A DNA stretch of 64,000 nt from Tolypothrix bouteillei VB521301. Lineage in GTDB: Bacteria > Cyanobacteriota > Cyanobacteriia > Cyanobacteriales > Nostocaceae. The first letter of the stretch is position 1, and the number at the start of each line of letters is the position of its first letter. Under the pieces are notes generated by a model, which did not search any database, had not been told where the DNA came from, and saw only the letters and a program-made list of their open reading frames with translations. Made by a program: the position numbers and the translations under genes. The stretch is taken from positions 7,973,123-8,037,122 of the forward strand of contig NZ_JHEG04000001.1 of assembly GCF_000760695.4 (NCBI RefSeq). Reading direction: 5' to 3'. Positions 34,928 to 46,300 of the stretch are shown one piece after another.

Positions 34928-35080
34928 TGTTTGAAAAGTCCTTTCATCAGTAGCAAAACATTCAAAATCCCCCTAAATCCCCCGGTAAATTGGGTAACTT
35001 TAAGAGTATTTTCCCCCCTTTTTAAGGGGGGCTAGGGGGGATCGCTAAGTACCTAAACACAACTCACCACTTTTCAAACA
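34928..35080. mobile_element. MITE-like insertion between tpsA and CHAT genes of module 1
   Basis: Inverted ends TGTTTGAAAAGT (34928-34939) and ACTTTTCAAACA (35069-35080) enclose 129 bp that contains TTTCATCAGTAGCAAAAC and a C-run/G-run hairpin. In module 2 the corresponding gap is 43 nt against 226 nt here; the difference is about the size of this element. Its left part recurs at about 23035. Confidence 0.8.
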
Positions 35081-35118
35081 ACCTATTGGGTGAGACCAAA
35101 ATGACAGGAGGAAAAATT

Positions 35119-37914
35119 ATGCTTTTAAAGCAGCTTAAACTGAGTAAATTACACAATTTCTTCATAAGAATATACAGACGGCGCTCTCTTTTCCTTGCAG
35201 CCTTATTATTTACCCTCTCAACAATTTCACCTGTTATTGCCAAAGTTTCTGTACCCATCTCTATTGCTCAAGCTCAGCAAGAGCCCAAACAACTGACCCA
35301 AAAAGCCAGTGAATTATACCGCAATGGCAAATTTGAGGAATCTGCAACTGTCTGGGAACAATTAGCAAATATTTTTGCCACTCAAGGAGATAGTTTAAAC
35401 CAAGCAATGGCTTTCAGCAATCTTTCTTTGACTTACCAACAGTTCGGACAGTGGAATCTTGCTGAAAAAGTACTTCGAGACAGCTTAAAAATTCTAGAAA
35501 ATCAACCAGACAACCAGGAAAAATTAAAAATTTACGCTCAAAGTTTGGATATTCAAGGAAATTTACAAAGCGAATTAGGACAGTTAGCAAATGCTTTAAA
35601 ATCTTGGCAAGAAGCTACAAAAATCTACAGCAAACTAAATGAGCCAGACAAGTTAGCCCAGAGCAAAATTAATCAGGCTCAAGCCATGCAAGATATTGGT
35701 CTTTATAATAGTTCTTGCGATACTTTACTAGAAGTGTTAGCTCAAGAAATTGATATTCAAAATTGCCAAAAATTAAGAGAACTGTCTCAACAAGAATTAG
35801 AGCAAAAACTGACAAAAGTCAGCAAGAATTCATCTTTACCAATACTAGTAGGCTTGAGAAGCCTGGGCGAACTGTTTCGATTCCAGGGTCAGCCAGAGTT
35901 CGCTGAAACTATCTTAAACACCAGCATAAACTTAGCACAAAAACTGAATTCTCCTTGGGAACAGGCTGCTGTCTATCTTAGTATGGGCAATACTTTAAGA
36001 GATATCGCAAAAGGCAAAAAATCTCGCGGTGAAATCCAGGATTACGAACAAAGGGCGCTCTCCTACTATAATAAGGCAATCCTTCTATCTCCATTGTTAA
36101 TAACACGACAGCAAGCACAACTCAATCGACTTAATTTATTGTTAAAGTCTGAGGAATTTCAACAAGCAGAACAATTATGGCGATCGCTCGAACCTCAGAT
36201 AATGAGCTTACCCCCGAGTCGAACGGGTGTTTACCTTCAAATCAACTTTGCTCATAACTTTGTGGAGTTAGCACAAACAGGTCTCTTCACAAAAGCGAAT
36301 TCCCAACTTCCAACTTTAAACGAAGTCGATCGCGTCTTATCAAGAGCAGTCGAACAATCTAGAAGTTTGGGAGACAAAAGATCTGAAGCTTATGCATTGG
36401 GGTATCGTGGCAATTTGTACATGACTCACTCAATACAGAACTTACCTCAAGCTGAAGAACTAACAAAGCAAGCTCTGCGTATTGCTTCAACTTTTGATTC
36501 CCCAGACGTATCTTACCAGTTTTTCTGGCAGCTAGGACAGATACGTAGACAAAGAGGAGATATTAAAGATGCGATCGCAGCTTATACCAAAGCCTATGAT
36601 GCTCTGCAATCATTACGGAACGATTTGGTAGCGCTCAATCCAGAAGTCCAATTTTCTTTTCAAAACACTGTAGAGCCAGTCTATCGTGAGTTAGTGGAGT
36701 TAGACCTAGAATACGCAAAATCTTTAAAAAGTACGGGGAAAAATCGAGAAAGTCAAGAACTTTTAGTTCAAGCCCGTAATGTCATAGAGTCATTGCAACT
36801 TGCTGAACTCAACAACTTTTTTAAAGAAGCTTGCGTAGAGGAAAAATCCAAACAAATTGATAGCATAGATCGGACAGCAGCAGTTGTTTATACAATTGTG
36901 TTACAAAACAGGTTGGAGGTTATTCTTAGCTTACCCAATCAAGAGCAACCCACTCTGAGCTTTCATACATACGAGTTTAAGCCGGGTGAATTTGAAGACA
37001 CTGTAGACAAGGTACAACGTTCCCTCACAGATCCCAATAGTATCGAGTCAGATTGGCGAGTCTACTACAAAAAGTTGTATGACTGGCTCATTCAACCTAT
37101 AGAGACGGAATTGAAAAACTCTAAAGTCACAACTTTAGCTTTTGTATTGGATGCAGATTTGCGAAATCTCCCCATGAGTATCCTTTATGATGGCGAGCAG
37201 TATCTGCTACAAAAGTATGCGATCGCCTTAACTCCAGGGTTGCAACTCGTCGATCCAAAACCAATTGCAAAAGTGGATTTAAAAGTCTTCACCGCAGGGC
37301 TCAGCAAAATCCGAGAGGGCTTCGAGCCACATAAAGACTTTAAAGCATTAAACTATGTAGAACGAGAACTCGAACAAATTAAGCAAATTGGTCTTTCAGA
37401 CCGATTGATTCTTAACGAGAAATTCACCAGCACGCAGCTCAAAAAAGAAATTTTTGCTTCTCGTATTCCTCCCCTAGTCCATCTAGCCACGCATGGTGAG
37501 TTTAGCTCTAAAGCGAGCGAGACATTTATCCTTGCTTGGGATGAACGCATCAGTGTTAAACGCTTAGGTGACTTATTGCGAGACGCTCGTTTGTACCAGA
37601 GTAGACCCATCGAATTATTGGTTCTAAGTGCTTGTGCAACAGCTAGTGGAGATAAACGGGCTGCTTTAGGACTAGCAGGAGTCGCAGTCCGCTCTGGTGC
37701 TCGCAGCACCATAGCAACATTGTGGCCTGTTGTGGATCAAACGACAACTCAGATTATGGGTGAATTTTACAGCCAGTTAGAACAAGCCAAGAAGACAAAT
37801 CTCAGTAAAGCTCAAGCTTTGAGAAAAGCACAACTGGCTTTTATTGATAAGTATGAAAAGTACAGACATCCTCACTTTTGGGCACCTTTTGTACTCGTTG
37901 GAAACTGGCAATAA
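35119..37914 (+). CDS. Exported TPR-CHAT putative cysteine protease, module 1
   Basis: A 931-aa protein. The start was set at ATG 35119, preceded by AGGAGG and a 7-nt spacer; the upstream in-frame GTG is not used by its paralogue. The N-terminus RRRSLFLAALLFTLSTISPVIA is a signal peptide or anchor. Residues about 50-560 are tetratricopeptide repeats. The CHAT domain (about 640-931) has the caspase-type dyad His792 (LATHGEFSS) and Cys839 (LSACATASGD), then GVAVRSGARSTIATLWPV and a C-terminal HFWAPFVLVG. Family knowledge: CHAT is a clan CD peptidase related to caspase and separase. Residues 568-590 include a FKEACVEEKSK block conserved in the paralogue. Substrate unknown. Confidence 0.93.
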   Translation: MLLKQLKLSKLHNFFIRIYRRRSLFLAALLFTLSTISPVIAKVSVPISIAQAQQEPKQLTQKASELYRNGKFEESATVWEQLANIFATQGDSLNQAMAFSNLSLTYQQFGQWNLAEKVLRDSLKILENQPDNQEKLKIYAQSLDIQGNLQSELGQLANALKSWQEATKIYSKLNEPDKLAQSKINQAQAMQDIGLYNSSCDTLLEVLAQEIDIQNCQKLRELSQQELEQKLTKVSKNSSLPILVGLRSLGELFRFQGQPEFAETILNTSINLAQKLNSPWEQAAVYLSMGNTLRDIAKGKKSRGEIQDYEQRALSYYNKAILLSPLLITRQQAQLNRLNLLLKSEEFQQAEQLWRSLEPQIMSLPPSRTGVYLQINFAHNFVELAQTGLFTKANSQLPTLNEVDRVLSRAVEQSRSLGDKRSEAYALGYRGNLYMTHSIQNLPQAEELTKQALRIASTFDSPDVSYQFFWQLGQIRRQRGDIKDAIAAYTKAYDALQSLRNDLVALNPEVQFSFQNTVEPVYRELVELDLEYAKSLKSTGKNRESQELLVQARNVIESLQLAELNNFFKEACVEEKSKQIDSIDRTAAVVYTIVLQNRLEVILSLPNQEQPTLSFHTYEFKPGEFEDTVDKVQRSLTDPNSIESDWRVYYKKLYDWLIQPIETELKNSKVTTLAFVLDADLRNLPMSILYDGEQYLLQKYAIALTPGLQLVDPKPIAKVDLKVFTAGLSKIREGFEPHKDFKALNYVERELEQIKQIGLSDRLILNEKFTSTQLKKEIFASRIPPLVHLATHGEFSSKASETFILAWDERISVKRLGDLLRDARLYQSRPIELLVLSACATASGDKRAALGLAGVAVRSGARSTIATLWPVVDQTTTQIMGEFYSQLEQAKKTNLSKAQALRKAQLAFIDKYEKYRHPHFWAPFVLVGNWQ

Positions 37915-37989
37915 GCACCGGAGCATCCCATAAACACAACGCTCTGGTGACTCCGCCTCCCGTTTCAATGCAGCTTTGCAGAGTTTCGC

Positions 37990-38115
37990 AGGCTGCATTC
38001 ACAAGTTCGATCCCCCCTAACCCCCCTTACAAAAGGGGGGAACTTCATTCCAATTCTCCTTTTTCACGATGTTTCATCTCTTTTCTAGAGATCTGTACAT
38101 CACTATAGCTTTGTA
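37990..38115. repeat. Partial R2 repeat between CHAT 1 and fasciclin 1
   Basis: CACAAGTTCGATCCCCCCTAAC-type sequence, C-run/G-run hairpin, TTTTTCACGATGTTTCATCTCTTTTCTAGAGATCTGTACATCAC: the right half of an R2 unit. It occupies the gap between two convergent genes and may act as a bidirectional terminator. Confidence 0.75.
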
Positions 38116-38174
38116 AGGGGAATTTGATTCCAATCCTTAGGTTTGCGGTGGAGTGTTTATTAAAAAGACTCTGC

Positions 38175-38762
38175 TTAAAATCCAGGAGGAAGAAGTACCT
38201 TATCAATTTCCACAACGACACCATTCTGTGCTTCGAGGGATGGTGGTTTACCGATCGCATCATTTAGCTTGACTGTTCCGTTGGGTTCATCGACTGTTAC
38301 TTTGACTGTTTGACCTTCTAATAAAGTTGGTATTTCTTTACCATCTAACTTTTCATCAGAGATGACCCCCGAAACTAAATGATATTTCAGCACTTTGAGT
38401 CGATTTTCTGGCTGACTGTATCGCTGATACACATCTTTAGGTAAAGCTTTGAAAGCTTCATTGGTTGGAGCGAGAACTGTGTAACGACCATTTTTGAGGG
38501 TTTTCAGAAGTTGAGCTTTGTTTAATTCATAAACAAGATCGGCAAATTTCCCTTCTTGAGTCAGGGTATCAGCAATATTTTTTTGGGAGTTCCGGTAAGG
38601 ATAGTTACGATAAGCAGAAGGTTGGAAAAGAGACGATGGAGGATAAAATTTAGCCAAAACAGGAACACAAATAGCGGTACTAGCACCAGCGATCGCAAGC
38701 GCGGCGGTCAACTTTTTCAACCAATTTTTGGGGATTGAGTTCTTTAAATTTTGAGGAATCAT
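38175..38762 (-). CDS. Secreted fasciclin (FAS1) domain protein, module 1
   Basis: A 195-aa protein. Residues 1-36 form an N-region plus hydrophobic segment (KKLTAALAIAGASTAICVPVLA), then KFYPPSSLFQPSAYRNYPYR and one FAS1 domain (about 60-195). FAS1 hallmarks visible are YTVLAPTNEAFKALP and LKVLKYHLVSG, plus the final strand VVVEIDKVLLPPGF. FAS1 domains mediate cell adhesion or bind matrix. It is convergent with the CHAT gene and about 65% or more identical by eye to the copy at 51849. It probably acts outside the inner membrane, like the TpsA product. Confidence 0.92.
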   Translation of the reverse strand: MIPQNLKNSIPKNWLKKLTAALAIAGASTAICVPVLAKFYPPSSLFQPSAYRNYPYRNSQKNIADTLTQEGKFADLVYELNKAQLLKTLKNGRYTVLAPTNEAFKALPKDVYQRYSQPENRLKVLKYHLVSGVISDEKLDGKEIPTLLEGQTVKVTVDEPNGTVKLNDAIGKPPSLEAQNGVVVEIDKVLLPPGF

Positions 38763-38996
38763 AAGCGAGCACCTTTGATGTAAACGAATAAATACTTTTA
38801 CAACTTCTGATTAAGATGAAAAGTTTTGTCTTTACAAAATTTTGATTTTGTGCATTACAACTTACCTGATTTACAGGTAGCTTTTCCCATATATATATAT
38901 CAGTAAGAAACTCATTAATTACGCATCTTTAGAAAACTTTGTTCAAGCTATAGCAACCCTCTTTGAATTTACAATTTGGCTTTCTTGGTGTAAAAA

Positions 38997-41102
38997 TTAT
39001 TTCAAATTCTGTAATTGTTCGCGGGGAAAACCTAATTCAACTGCTTTGTCATATGACTCGCGAGCTTCTTGATTTCTCTTTAGCACCTCTAAGACATACC
39101 CGCGATTAGCCCAAATATAAGGGTTCTTAGGTTCTATATCTTTGGCTCTGTTAAAAGCGTCTAGTGCATCATTGTAGCGTTGTAGCTCTAGTAGTGCTAG
39201 TCCTTTGCTTTGCCAAGCAGGATAAAAATCATTCCTCAAATCAATAACTTTATTAAAAGATTCTAATGCCCCTTGATGGTCTTTAAAGGATTGAGCCAGT
39301 ACAATACCCCGATTGTACCAAACTTGATAATCTTGCGGACGGAGTTTACTGGCGCGATCGAAAGCGGAAAGGGCTTCTTCACGTTTTTCTGTACCCATAG
39401 AAAAAAGTACGTTACCCATACCAAGTAGAGCTTCATAAAAATTTTCATCAATTGCCAGTGCTTTCTGATAAGAAGCCAGTGCATCTTTGGGACGATTTAA
39501 CTTTAGTAAAACAGTTCCTTGGTCGGTCCAAGCAATTAAATCTTTTGGCTGTCTTCTCAGCAAAAGATTATAAGATTCTAGCGCTTCTTTATAATATTCT
39601 CTTGCAAATTGCGGTCCCTGTAACTGTTCTGTAGCCAACCCTATTTCGTACCAAATTTTCGGCTCATCAGGTCTAATTTGCCTGAGTTTATCGAAGGAAT
39701 CTGATGCTTCCCTATACTGTTGCAGTCCCATATAAGCTAAGCCTTTACCACTCCAAGCTTCAGCATCGTTAGAGTCAATACGCAGAGCTTTTTCGTGCAT
39801 ATCTAAGGCTTCTTTATACCTGCGAAATTTATAGAGAACCTTACCTTTATTGTTGAGCACTTTTACATTCTTTGGTTGTAGAGAGAGTGCTTTATCATAC
39901 GACCCCAAGGCTCCTGAATCACGCCCCAAGCTTAAAAGAACATCACCTCGACCTTTCCAACCTTCAACTGAGTTGGGTTTCATTGCTATGAGGTTTTCAA
40001 ATTGTTCTAAAGCTGCTTCAGGTTGACGTATATCGAGTAACTCATTTCCTCGATATGCGTAATAAAAGGGTCGGATAAATGGGTTAATCAATTCTACAGT
40101 GATGACAATCGCTCCAACCACTGCTAATAAGATGGGAATGTACCAAAGCTGTAAAGCGAAATGTAAAGAGACTTGTCGAGTTATAGCATTATTTTGAGGA
40201 AAAAATGACGGTAAGGGTGGGGAAGTTGAAAATTCGATTGGTGGTGTGCTTCCATTTTGAGAATGATTGTGAGAATGACCGTTTTGTCTTAGCGCGATCG
40301 CATTCAAACTCTCTAGAACTTCAACAACAGATTGATAGCGACGATCGGGACTCGGGTCTACCATTTTGGTTAAAATATTTGCTAAGAAATCATCGATCTC
40401 AATTCCTTCAGGAAATACAATCTTGTCTGTTTGTCTGTCCCGCCTGATATTCTTTGGCTCGATTCCTGTTAACAGATGAATTGCTGTCATCCCCAAGCCG
40501 TAAATATCGCTATTTAAACCGGGTCTTCCCTCCAACTGTTCCGCAGGAGCATATCCCGGCGTTCCAATCATAGTATGAGGTGGTAACTGCTGGTTGTATG
40601 ATTGCCGAAATGAGTCTGTTGGGTATAGTTGTTTGACTGCACCAAAGTCAATTAAGACAAACTTGCGATCGATATCCCTTCTCATGATATTAGAAGGTTT
40701 GATATCGCGATGTATAATATTTATCTGATGAAGATGTTTTAAGATTGATAAAATTTCGTGTAAACAATTCAGAACTTCCTCTTTGGACCATCGCCGATCC
40801 ATAAGTTTATCCAATGATTTACCCTGTATATACTCTTGAACTATGTAGTAATTTTGACATTCTTCGACGTAATTAATATATTTAGGGATCTGTTGACTTT
40901 GCTGTAAATAGTTAAGAATATGGGCTTCTCTTTGAAATAATCTCTTTGCTGCTTCAACATCAGCAATTTGAGGATTTAGTTTTTTGACAACACAAGGAGG
41001 GTCAGTTGATAAAGTATCTCTGGCTAAATAAGTTACACCAAAACCCCCTCGTGCCAATTCCCTGATAATTTCGTAGCGTCCACCCAATAATTCTTCGGTC
41101 AT
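38997..41102 (-). CDS. Membrane Ser/Thr protein kinase with C-terminal TPR repeats
   Basis: A 701-aa protein. The Hanks-type kinase domain (about 10-265) has the glycine loop ARGGFG (18-23), catalytic Lys in VVKK (39-42), Glu59, HRDIKPSN (131-138) and DFG (152-154), so it should be active. A serine/proline-rich linker is followed by one membrane helix (about 318-342, IPILLAVVGAIVITVELI). About ten TPR units fill residues 345-701, predicted outside the cytoplasm. It lies between the two TPS-CHAT modules on the opposite strand. The TPR sensor plus the TPR-CHAT proteins make a functional link plausible, but not shown. Confidence 0.92.
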   Translation of the reverse strand: MTEELLGGRYEIIRELARGGFGVTYLARDTLSTDPPCVVKKLNPQIADVEAAKRLFQREAHILNYLQQSQQIPKYINYVEECQNYYIVQEYIQGKSLDKLMDRRWSKEEVLNCLHEILSILKHLHQINIIHRDIKPSNIMRRDIDRKFVLIDFGAVKQLYPTDSFRQSYNQQLPPHTMIGTPGYAPAEQLEGRPGLNSDIYGLGMTAIHLLTGIEPKNIRRDRQTDKIVFPEGIEIDDFLANILTKMVDPSPDRRYQSVVEVLESLNAIALRQNGHSHNHSQNGSTPPIEFSTSPPLPSFFPQNNAITRQVSLHFALQLWYIPILLAVVGAIVITVELINPFIRPFYYAYRGNELLDIRQPEAALEQFENLIAMKPNSVEGWKGRGDVLLSLGRDSGALGSYDKALSLQPKNVKVLNNKGKVLYKFRRYKEALDMHEKALRIDSNDAEAWSGKGLAYMGLQQYREASDSFDKLRQIRPDEPKIWYEIGLATEQLQGPQFAREYYKEALESYNLLLRRQPKDLIAWTDQGTVLLKLNRPKDALASYQKALAIDENFYEALLGMGNVLFSMGTEKREEALSAFDRASKLRPQDYQVWYNRGIVLAQSFKDHQGALESFNKVIDLRNDFYPAWQSKGLALLELQRYNDALDAFNRAKDIEPKNPYIWANRGYVLEVLKRNQEARESYDKAVELGFPREQLQNLK

Positions 41103-41443
41103 ATAACTTGGTTTTTAAATATAAATTAATATTAAGCGATAGTTTTTAACGAAGCAGGCAGACAACATTTAATTAAGTATATCGTCACAATTAAACTTAA
41201 CTACTCAGGGTCGTCTTTAGTGAATGAGGATCGTTTAAAAGTAAGAGTTTTATCCTAGAGAGTTAAACATGGGAGTCTGCCGAGACATTACGGGTTTTGA
41301 TAAGAAATAATTATCTACAAAAAGGGAGACAGCACTGGGAATATGTGGTAGATATTCCTTAGGATAGATTAATTATATTTAACTCGGTATAATAACGCAA
41401 TCGCTATTTACTTTAAACAATTTTACTGGGAGTGCATAATACC
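41103..41443. promoter_or_regulatory. Divergent region between the kinase and module 2
   Basis: AT-rich, 341 nt, must hold the promoters for the kinase (minus) and TpsB2 (plus). The TpsB2 ribosome site GGGAG lies about 11 nt before its ATG, the same arrangement as in module 1. No element of the R1 or R2 type is present here. Confidence 0.5.
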
Positions 41444-43276
41444 ATGAGTCGGGGTAAAGTAGTTAGCTGGTTGAAGCTCAATCTAGTTGTAGGGTTGATT
41501 TTCAAAGTGCTAATCACCTCTTATGCTTGTGAAGCCTCGGCTGAAAGCTTGCCAATGGAAGGTCTTAAGGAAACAGACGCCATACCTCCTCAATTTGAGA
41601 CTTCAGAGTTTACGTATAGCAATACCGTAGCGTCTACTATTTTATCTCAGGTTCCAAATCCCATTACTCCAGTACCCCCACCACCTCAGCCGATTCCCGC
41701 CCCAGAACCACCACCAGAAACTCCACTTGATATTACCCCCACAACACCTTCTCCTTCACAAACACGTCCTGACATTCCCGGAAGTATCAGAGTTATTAAG
41801 TTCGAGTTTGAAGGGAACACGGCATTTAGCGATCGAAAATTAAGCGAAATAACAGCTGAATTTATCGATAAACCGATCCCTTTTTCCAAATTGCTGGAAG
41901 TAGAAGCTGCGATCGCAAAGCTTTACATTGATGCAGGATACATTAATTCTGGTGCTTTTATCCCCGCAGGGCAAACCTTATCACCAAAAGGAGCAGTTGT
42001 TAAAGTTCAGATTGTTGAAGGGGGAGTGGAAGAAATAAAAATCACAGGGACTCGACGGTTAAATCCAAACTACATACGCAGTCGATTAAAACTCGGTACC
42101 TCTCAACCTTTCAATCGCAACCGCCTGCTAAAAGCCCTACAGCTATTGCAACTGAACCCCTTGATTGAAAACCTTTCTGCGGAATTGTCTCCTGGCTCTC
42201 GTTTGGAGCAGGGCGTACTGGAAGTGAAGGTTGTAGAAGCAGACTCCTTCAGGACAGAATTCTTTCTGGATAATGCTCGTGCGCCAAGTGTAGGGAGTTT
42301 CCGACGTGGTGTCCGGATCTCTGAAGGCAATGTATTTGGTTTGGGTGATGGTTTTGATGCAATATATACCAATACTGATGGTAGTAATTCCCTTGACCTT
42401 AGCTATACAGTTCCCATCAATCCCCGGAATGGGTCTATTAGTTTGGCTGGTGGATTTACAGACACTACAGTCATTGAACCCCCCTTCGACCAAGCAGATA
42501 TTACAGGTAACTCTTTTTACATAGATATAGGTTTCCGCCAGCCGATTATCCAAACTCCCAACCGAGAATTTGCCTTAGGTTTGAATCTAGTACGACAGCA
42601 AAGTCTGACAGAAGTTGAGGGAGAGAGCTTTCCACTTTCACCAGGAGCTGATGAGAATGGAGAAACTCGCATATCAGCTTTGCGGTTTGTTCAGGAATAC
42701 ATACAACGCAGCCCGCAACAAGTCTTGGCTGTTCGTTCCCAATTCAATCTTGGAGTAGCATGGTTGGACGCCACTATCAATAGCGATGCTCCCGACAGTC
42801 GCTTTTTCTCGTGGCGCGGACAAGGACAGTATGTCAGGCTTTTGGCGCGAGACACTTTGCTAGTATTGCGCTCTAACCTACAGTTAGCAACAAGAGCTTT
42901 AGTACCTTTAGAACAAATAGGCATAGGAGGTCTGCAAAGCGTCCGAGGTTACCGACAAGACCAGCTTTTGGTCGATAATGGCTTTTTTGCCTCTGCAGAG
43001 TTTAGGTTACCTGTTTTGAGAGTACAAGATATTCAAGGAGTTTTACAAGTCGTGCCTTTTATCGATTTTGGCATTGGCTGGAATAGCTCCGGCGAAAGCA
43101 ATCCAGATCCAGATCGCAATACCTTACTGGGTGTTGGTTTGGGTTTGCAATGGCAAATGGGTAACAACTTAAATGCTCGCTTTGACTACGGAATTCCGTT
43201 AATTGATGTTGAGTCAAGAGAAAGGACTTTACAAGAACAAGGTTTTTACTTTTCAGTCAATTACAGCCCTTTTTAA
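41444..43276 (+). CDS. TpsB outer-membrane transporter of two-partner secretion, module 2
   Basis: A 610-aa protein from ATG 41444 by analogy with module 1. Signal peptide, proline-rich linker (about 75-115, PVPPPPQPIPAPEPPPETP), POTRA pair (FEFEGNTAFSDRKL; ITGTRRLNPNYIRSRL), then the barrel with loop 6 as SVRGYRQDQL, closer to the canonical VRGY than in copy 1. Ends NYSPF. Most of the sequence is alignable to TpsB1 without gaps except in the linker. Its TpsA follows after 46 nt. Confidence 0.94.
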   Translation: MSRGKVVSWLKLNLVVGLIFKVLITSYACEASAESLPMEGLKETDAIPPQFETSEFTYSNTVASTILSQVPNPITPVPPPPQPIPAPEPPPETPLDITPTTPSPSQTRPDIPGSIRVIKFEFEGNTAFSDRKLSEITAEFIDKPIPFSKLLEVEAAIAKLYIDAGYINSGAFIPAGQTLSPKGAVVKVQIVEGGVEEIKITGTRRLNPNYIRSRLKLGTSQPFNRNRLLKALQLLQLNPLIENLSAELSPGSRLEQGVLEVKVVEADSFRTEFFLDNARAPSVGSFRRGVRISEGNVFGLGDGFDAIYTNTDGSNSLDLSYTVPINPRNGSISLAGGFTDTTVIEPPFDQADITGNSFYIDIGFRQPIIQTPNREFALGLNLVRQQSLTEVEGESFPLSPGADENGETRISALRFVQEYIQRSPQQVLAVRSQFNLGVAWLDATINSDAPDSRFFSWRGQGQYVRLLARDTLLVLRSNLQLATRALVPLEQIGIGGLQSVRGYRQDQLLVDNGFFASAEFRLPVLRVQDIQGVLQVVPFIDFGIGWNSSGESNPDPDRNTLLGVGLGLQWQMGNNLNARFDYGIPLIDVESRERTLQEQGFYFSVNYSPF

Positions 43277-43322
43277 GAATTCTCTGGAAGAAAAAAACAC
43301 TTTATAAGATAAGGCATTCATC

Positions 43323-46300
43323 ATGAAACCATCCAAGCGATCGCTCTTTTTCTTCTCTTTCCCCTTGTACTCTATTGCAAGCCTTGCACCTATCACTCCT
43401 GCAAAGGCACAACAAGTTATTCCCGACAATACCCTAGGGAGTGAAAATTCTATTGTAAATACTAATGTTGATGTGAAAGGCAGTCTTGGCGATCGCATTG
43501 ATGGCGGTGCGACTCGCGGGACAAGTTTGTTTCACAGTTTTGAGAAATTTGATGTCGATGCTAATGGGAGAGTCTACTTTAATCCCCAAACTGGCATTCA
43601 GAATATTTTCAGTCGAGTGACAGGGGGAAATGCATCGAACATTCAAGGGACGCTCGGTGTATTGAGCGGTGCTAACTTATTCTTCATCAATCCCAATGGC
43701 ATTTTGTTTGGACCAAATGCCAAATTAGACGTGGGCGGTTCCTTTTTGGGAAGTACCGCAAGTAGCTTGTTATTTGGCAACCAGTTTGAATTTAGCGCCA
43801 CTAGCAAACTAGCACCGCCACAATTGTTAACCGTGAATATTCCCACTGGTTTGCGTTTTCGAGACAATCCAGTTAATCCCACGAATCCTGCCAATATTAC
43901 CGTTCAATCGTACTCTGAGGACATCAACGGTAATTATACTGGTCTTGAAGTTCCAAATGGAAAATCTATAGCATTAGTGGGCGGTGATGTGCTTGTAGAT
44001 TATGGCACACTAGCCGCTAGGAGTGGTCGCATTGAGTTAGGAGGAGTCAGAGGAACAGGTGAAATAGGGCTAGACGGGAATACTCTACAGTTAAATTTTC
44101 CTGATGATGTAGCGCGAGCAGATGTAAGACTGAAGAATGAAGGTTACGTCATTGTACGTGGTAGCGGTGGTGGAAGTATCGCCATCAACGCCAAAGATAT
44201 AGAGATTAGCGACAATAGTTTAGTGCGAGGCGGGATAAGCTTATCACCTACAGTGGTAACGGGTGCTCAAGCCGGAGATATTACGCTCAATGCAACAGGG
44301 GCAATAGAAATATCAGGTTTCAGTTGGATTGACAATAATGTTGTTAATAATTTTAACTACAGTGGCAATACTATCAGTGGTAACGGTGGCAACATTAATA
44401 TTAAAGCAGGTTCGTTCTCAATGTCTGGTGGCGCTCAACTAAGTGCCAGCACTTATGTAAAAGGAAATGCCGGAAGCATCAACATACGAGCTGAGAATGG
44501 CTCTGTTTCACTTATAGGTGATACTTATATATTTAATAATATAGAAGACGGAGGCGATGGCAAAGCAGGTGGAATTAATATTACCGCGAAGTCATTATCT
44601 CTCAACGATGGTGCTCAACTACAAACCTTGATTCGTCAAGGTGGCACTGGGGAAGCTGGAGATGTAAATGTTACAGTCCGTGGAGGTGATGTGACACTTG
44701 CTGGAGTCAGTAGTGGTGTGAATAAACTACCCAGTCTCATAACTAGTTACATAGACACAGGGGCAATGGGCAAGGGTGGTGATGTCAACCTAACTATTGA
44801 AAATGGCTCCCTCATTATGAATAATGGGAGTCAATTAGATGTCAGCACTTATGGCAAAGGCAACGCTGGAGACGTAAACGTGCGAGCTGAGAACGGTGTC
44901 TCCCTCACTGGAAGAAACACTAGAATTTTTGGCACTCTAGAATCAGGCGGTGAGGGCAAAGGTGGCAACATCAATATCACCGTTGACAAAGGCTCATTCA
45001 ATATAAGTGACGGCGCACAAATTAATGCCAATACCTATGGCAAGGGCGATGCTGGCAATGTAACTGTGCGGGCAGAGAATGGTTCTGTCTCCCTGGATAC
45101 GGATGCTGTTATTGGAAGCAATATAGAAGCAGGCGGTGATGGCAAGGGAGGTATTATCGATATCACAGCCAAGTCTTTATCCCTTAGTAGTGGCGGGCAA
45201 CTGCTAACCATCGTTCGTCAATCGCAGAATCAGCGTCCTGCAGGTAAAGGGAATGCGGGAAATGTGAATGTCACAGTCCGTGGAGGTGATGTGACACTCT
45301 CCGGAATTAGTAGTATCGATCAACTACCCAGTTCCATATTCAGTACCGTAGGCTCAGAGGCACAAGGCAACAGTGGTAATATCAATCTCACTATCGAAAA
45401 TGGTTCGCTGAACATGAGTAATGGCGCTCAAATTAGTGCCAGTATGTTTGGCAAAGGTAATGGTGGTAATATCAATCTCACTATCGAAAATGGCTTGCTG
45501 AATGTGAGTGATGGCGCTCAAATTAGTGCCAGTATGTTTGGCAAAGGCATTGCCGGAGATATCAACGTGCGGGCTGAGAACGGTGTCTCCCTCACTGGAA
45601 GAAACACTAGAATTTTTGGCACTTTACAATCAGGCGGTGATGGCAAAGGTGGTAACGTCAGTATCACCGTTGACAAAGGCTCATTCAATATGAGTGACGG
45701 CGCACAAATCAATGCCAATACCTATAGCAAGGGCGATGCTGGCAATGTAACTGTGCGAGCGGAGAATGGTTCTGTCTCCCTGGATACGGATGCTGTTATT
45801 GGAAGCAATATAGAAGCAGGCGGTGATGGCAAGGGAGGTATCATCGATATCACAGCCAAGTCTTTATCCCTTAGTAGTGGTGGGCAACTGCTAACCATCG
45901 TTCGTCAAGCAGATACGGAGAACAAAATCCCGGCTGGCATTGGGAATGCGGGAAATGTGAATGTCACAGTCCGTGGAGGTGATGTGACACTTGACGGAGT
46001 CAGTAGTGGAGCAAATAAACTACCCAGTCTCATAGCTAGCTACGTAGATTCAGGGGCACAAGGCAATGGTGGTAATATCAATCTCACTATCGAAAATGGT
46101 TCGCTGAACATGAGTAATGGTGCCCGAATTATTGCCAGTATGTTTGGCAAGGGCATTGCTGGAGATATCAACGTGCGGGCTGAGAACGGTTTTTCCCTTA
46201 CTGGGAGAAACACTAGAATTTTTAGCACTTTAGAATCTGGGGACGAAGGCAAAGGTGGCAACATCAATATCACCGTTGGCAAAGGCTCATTCAATATGAG

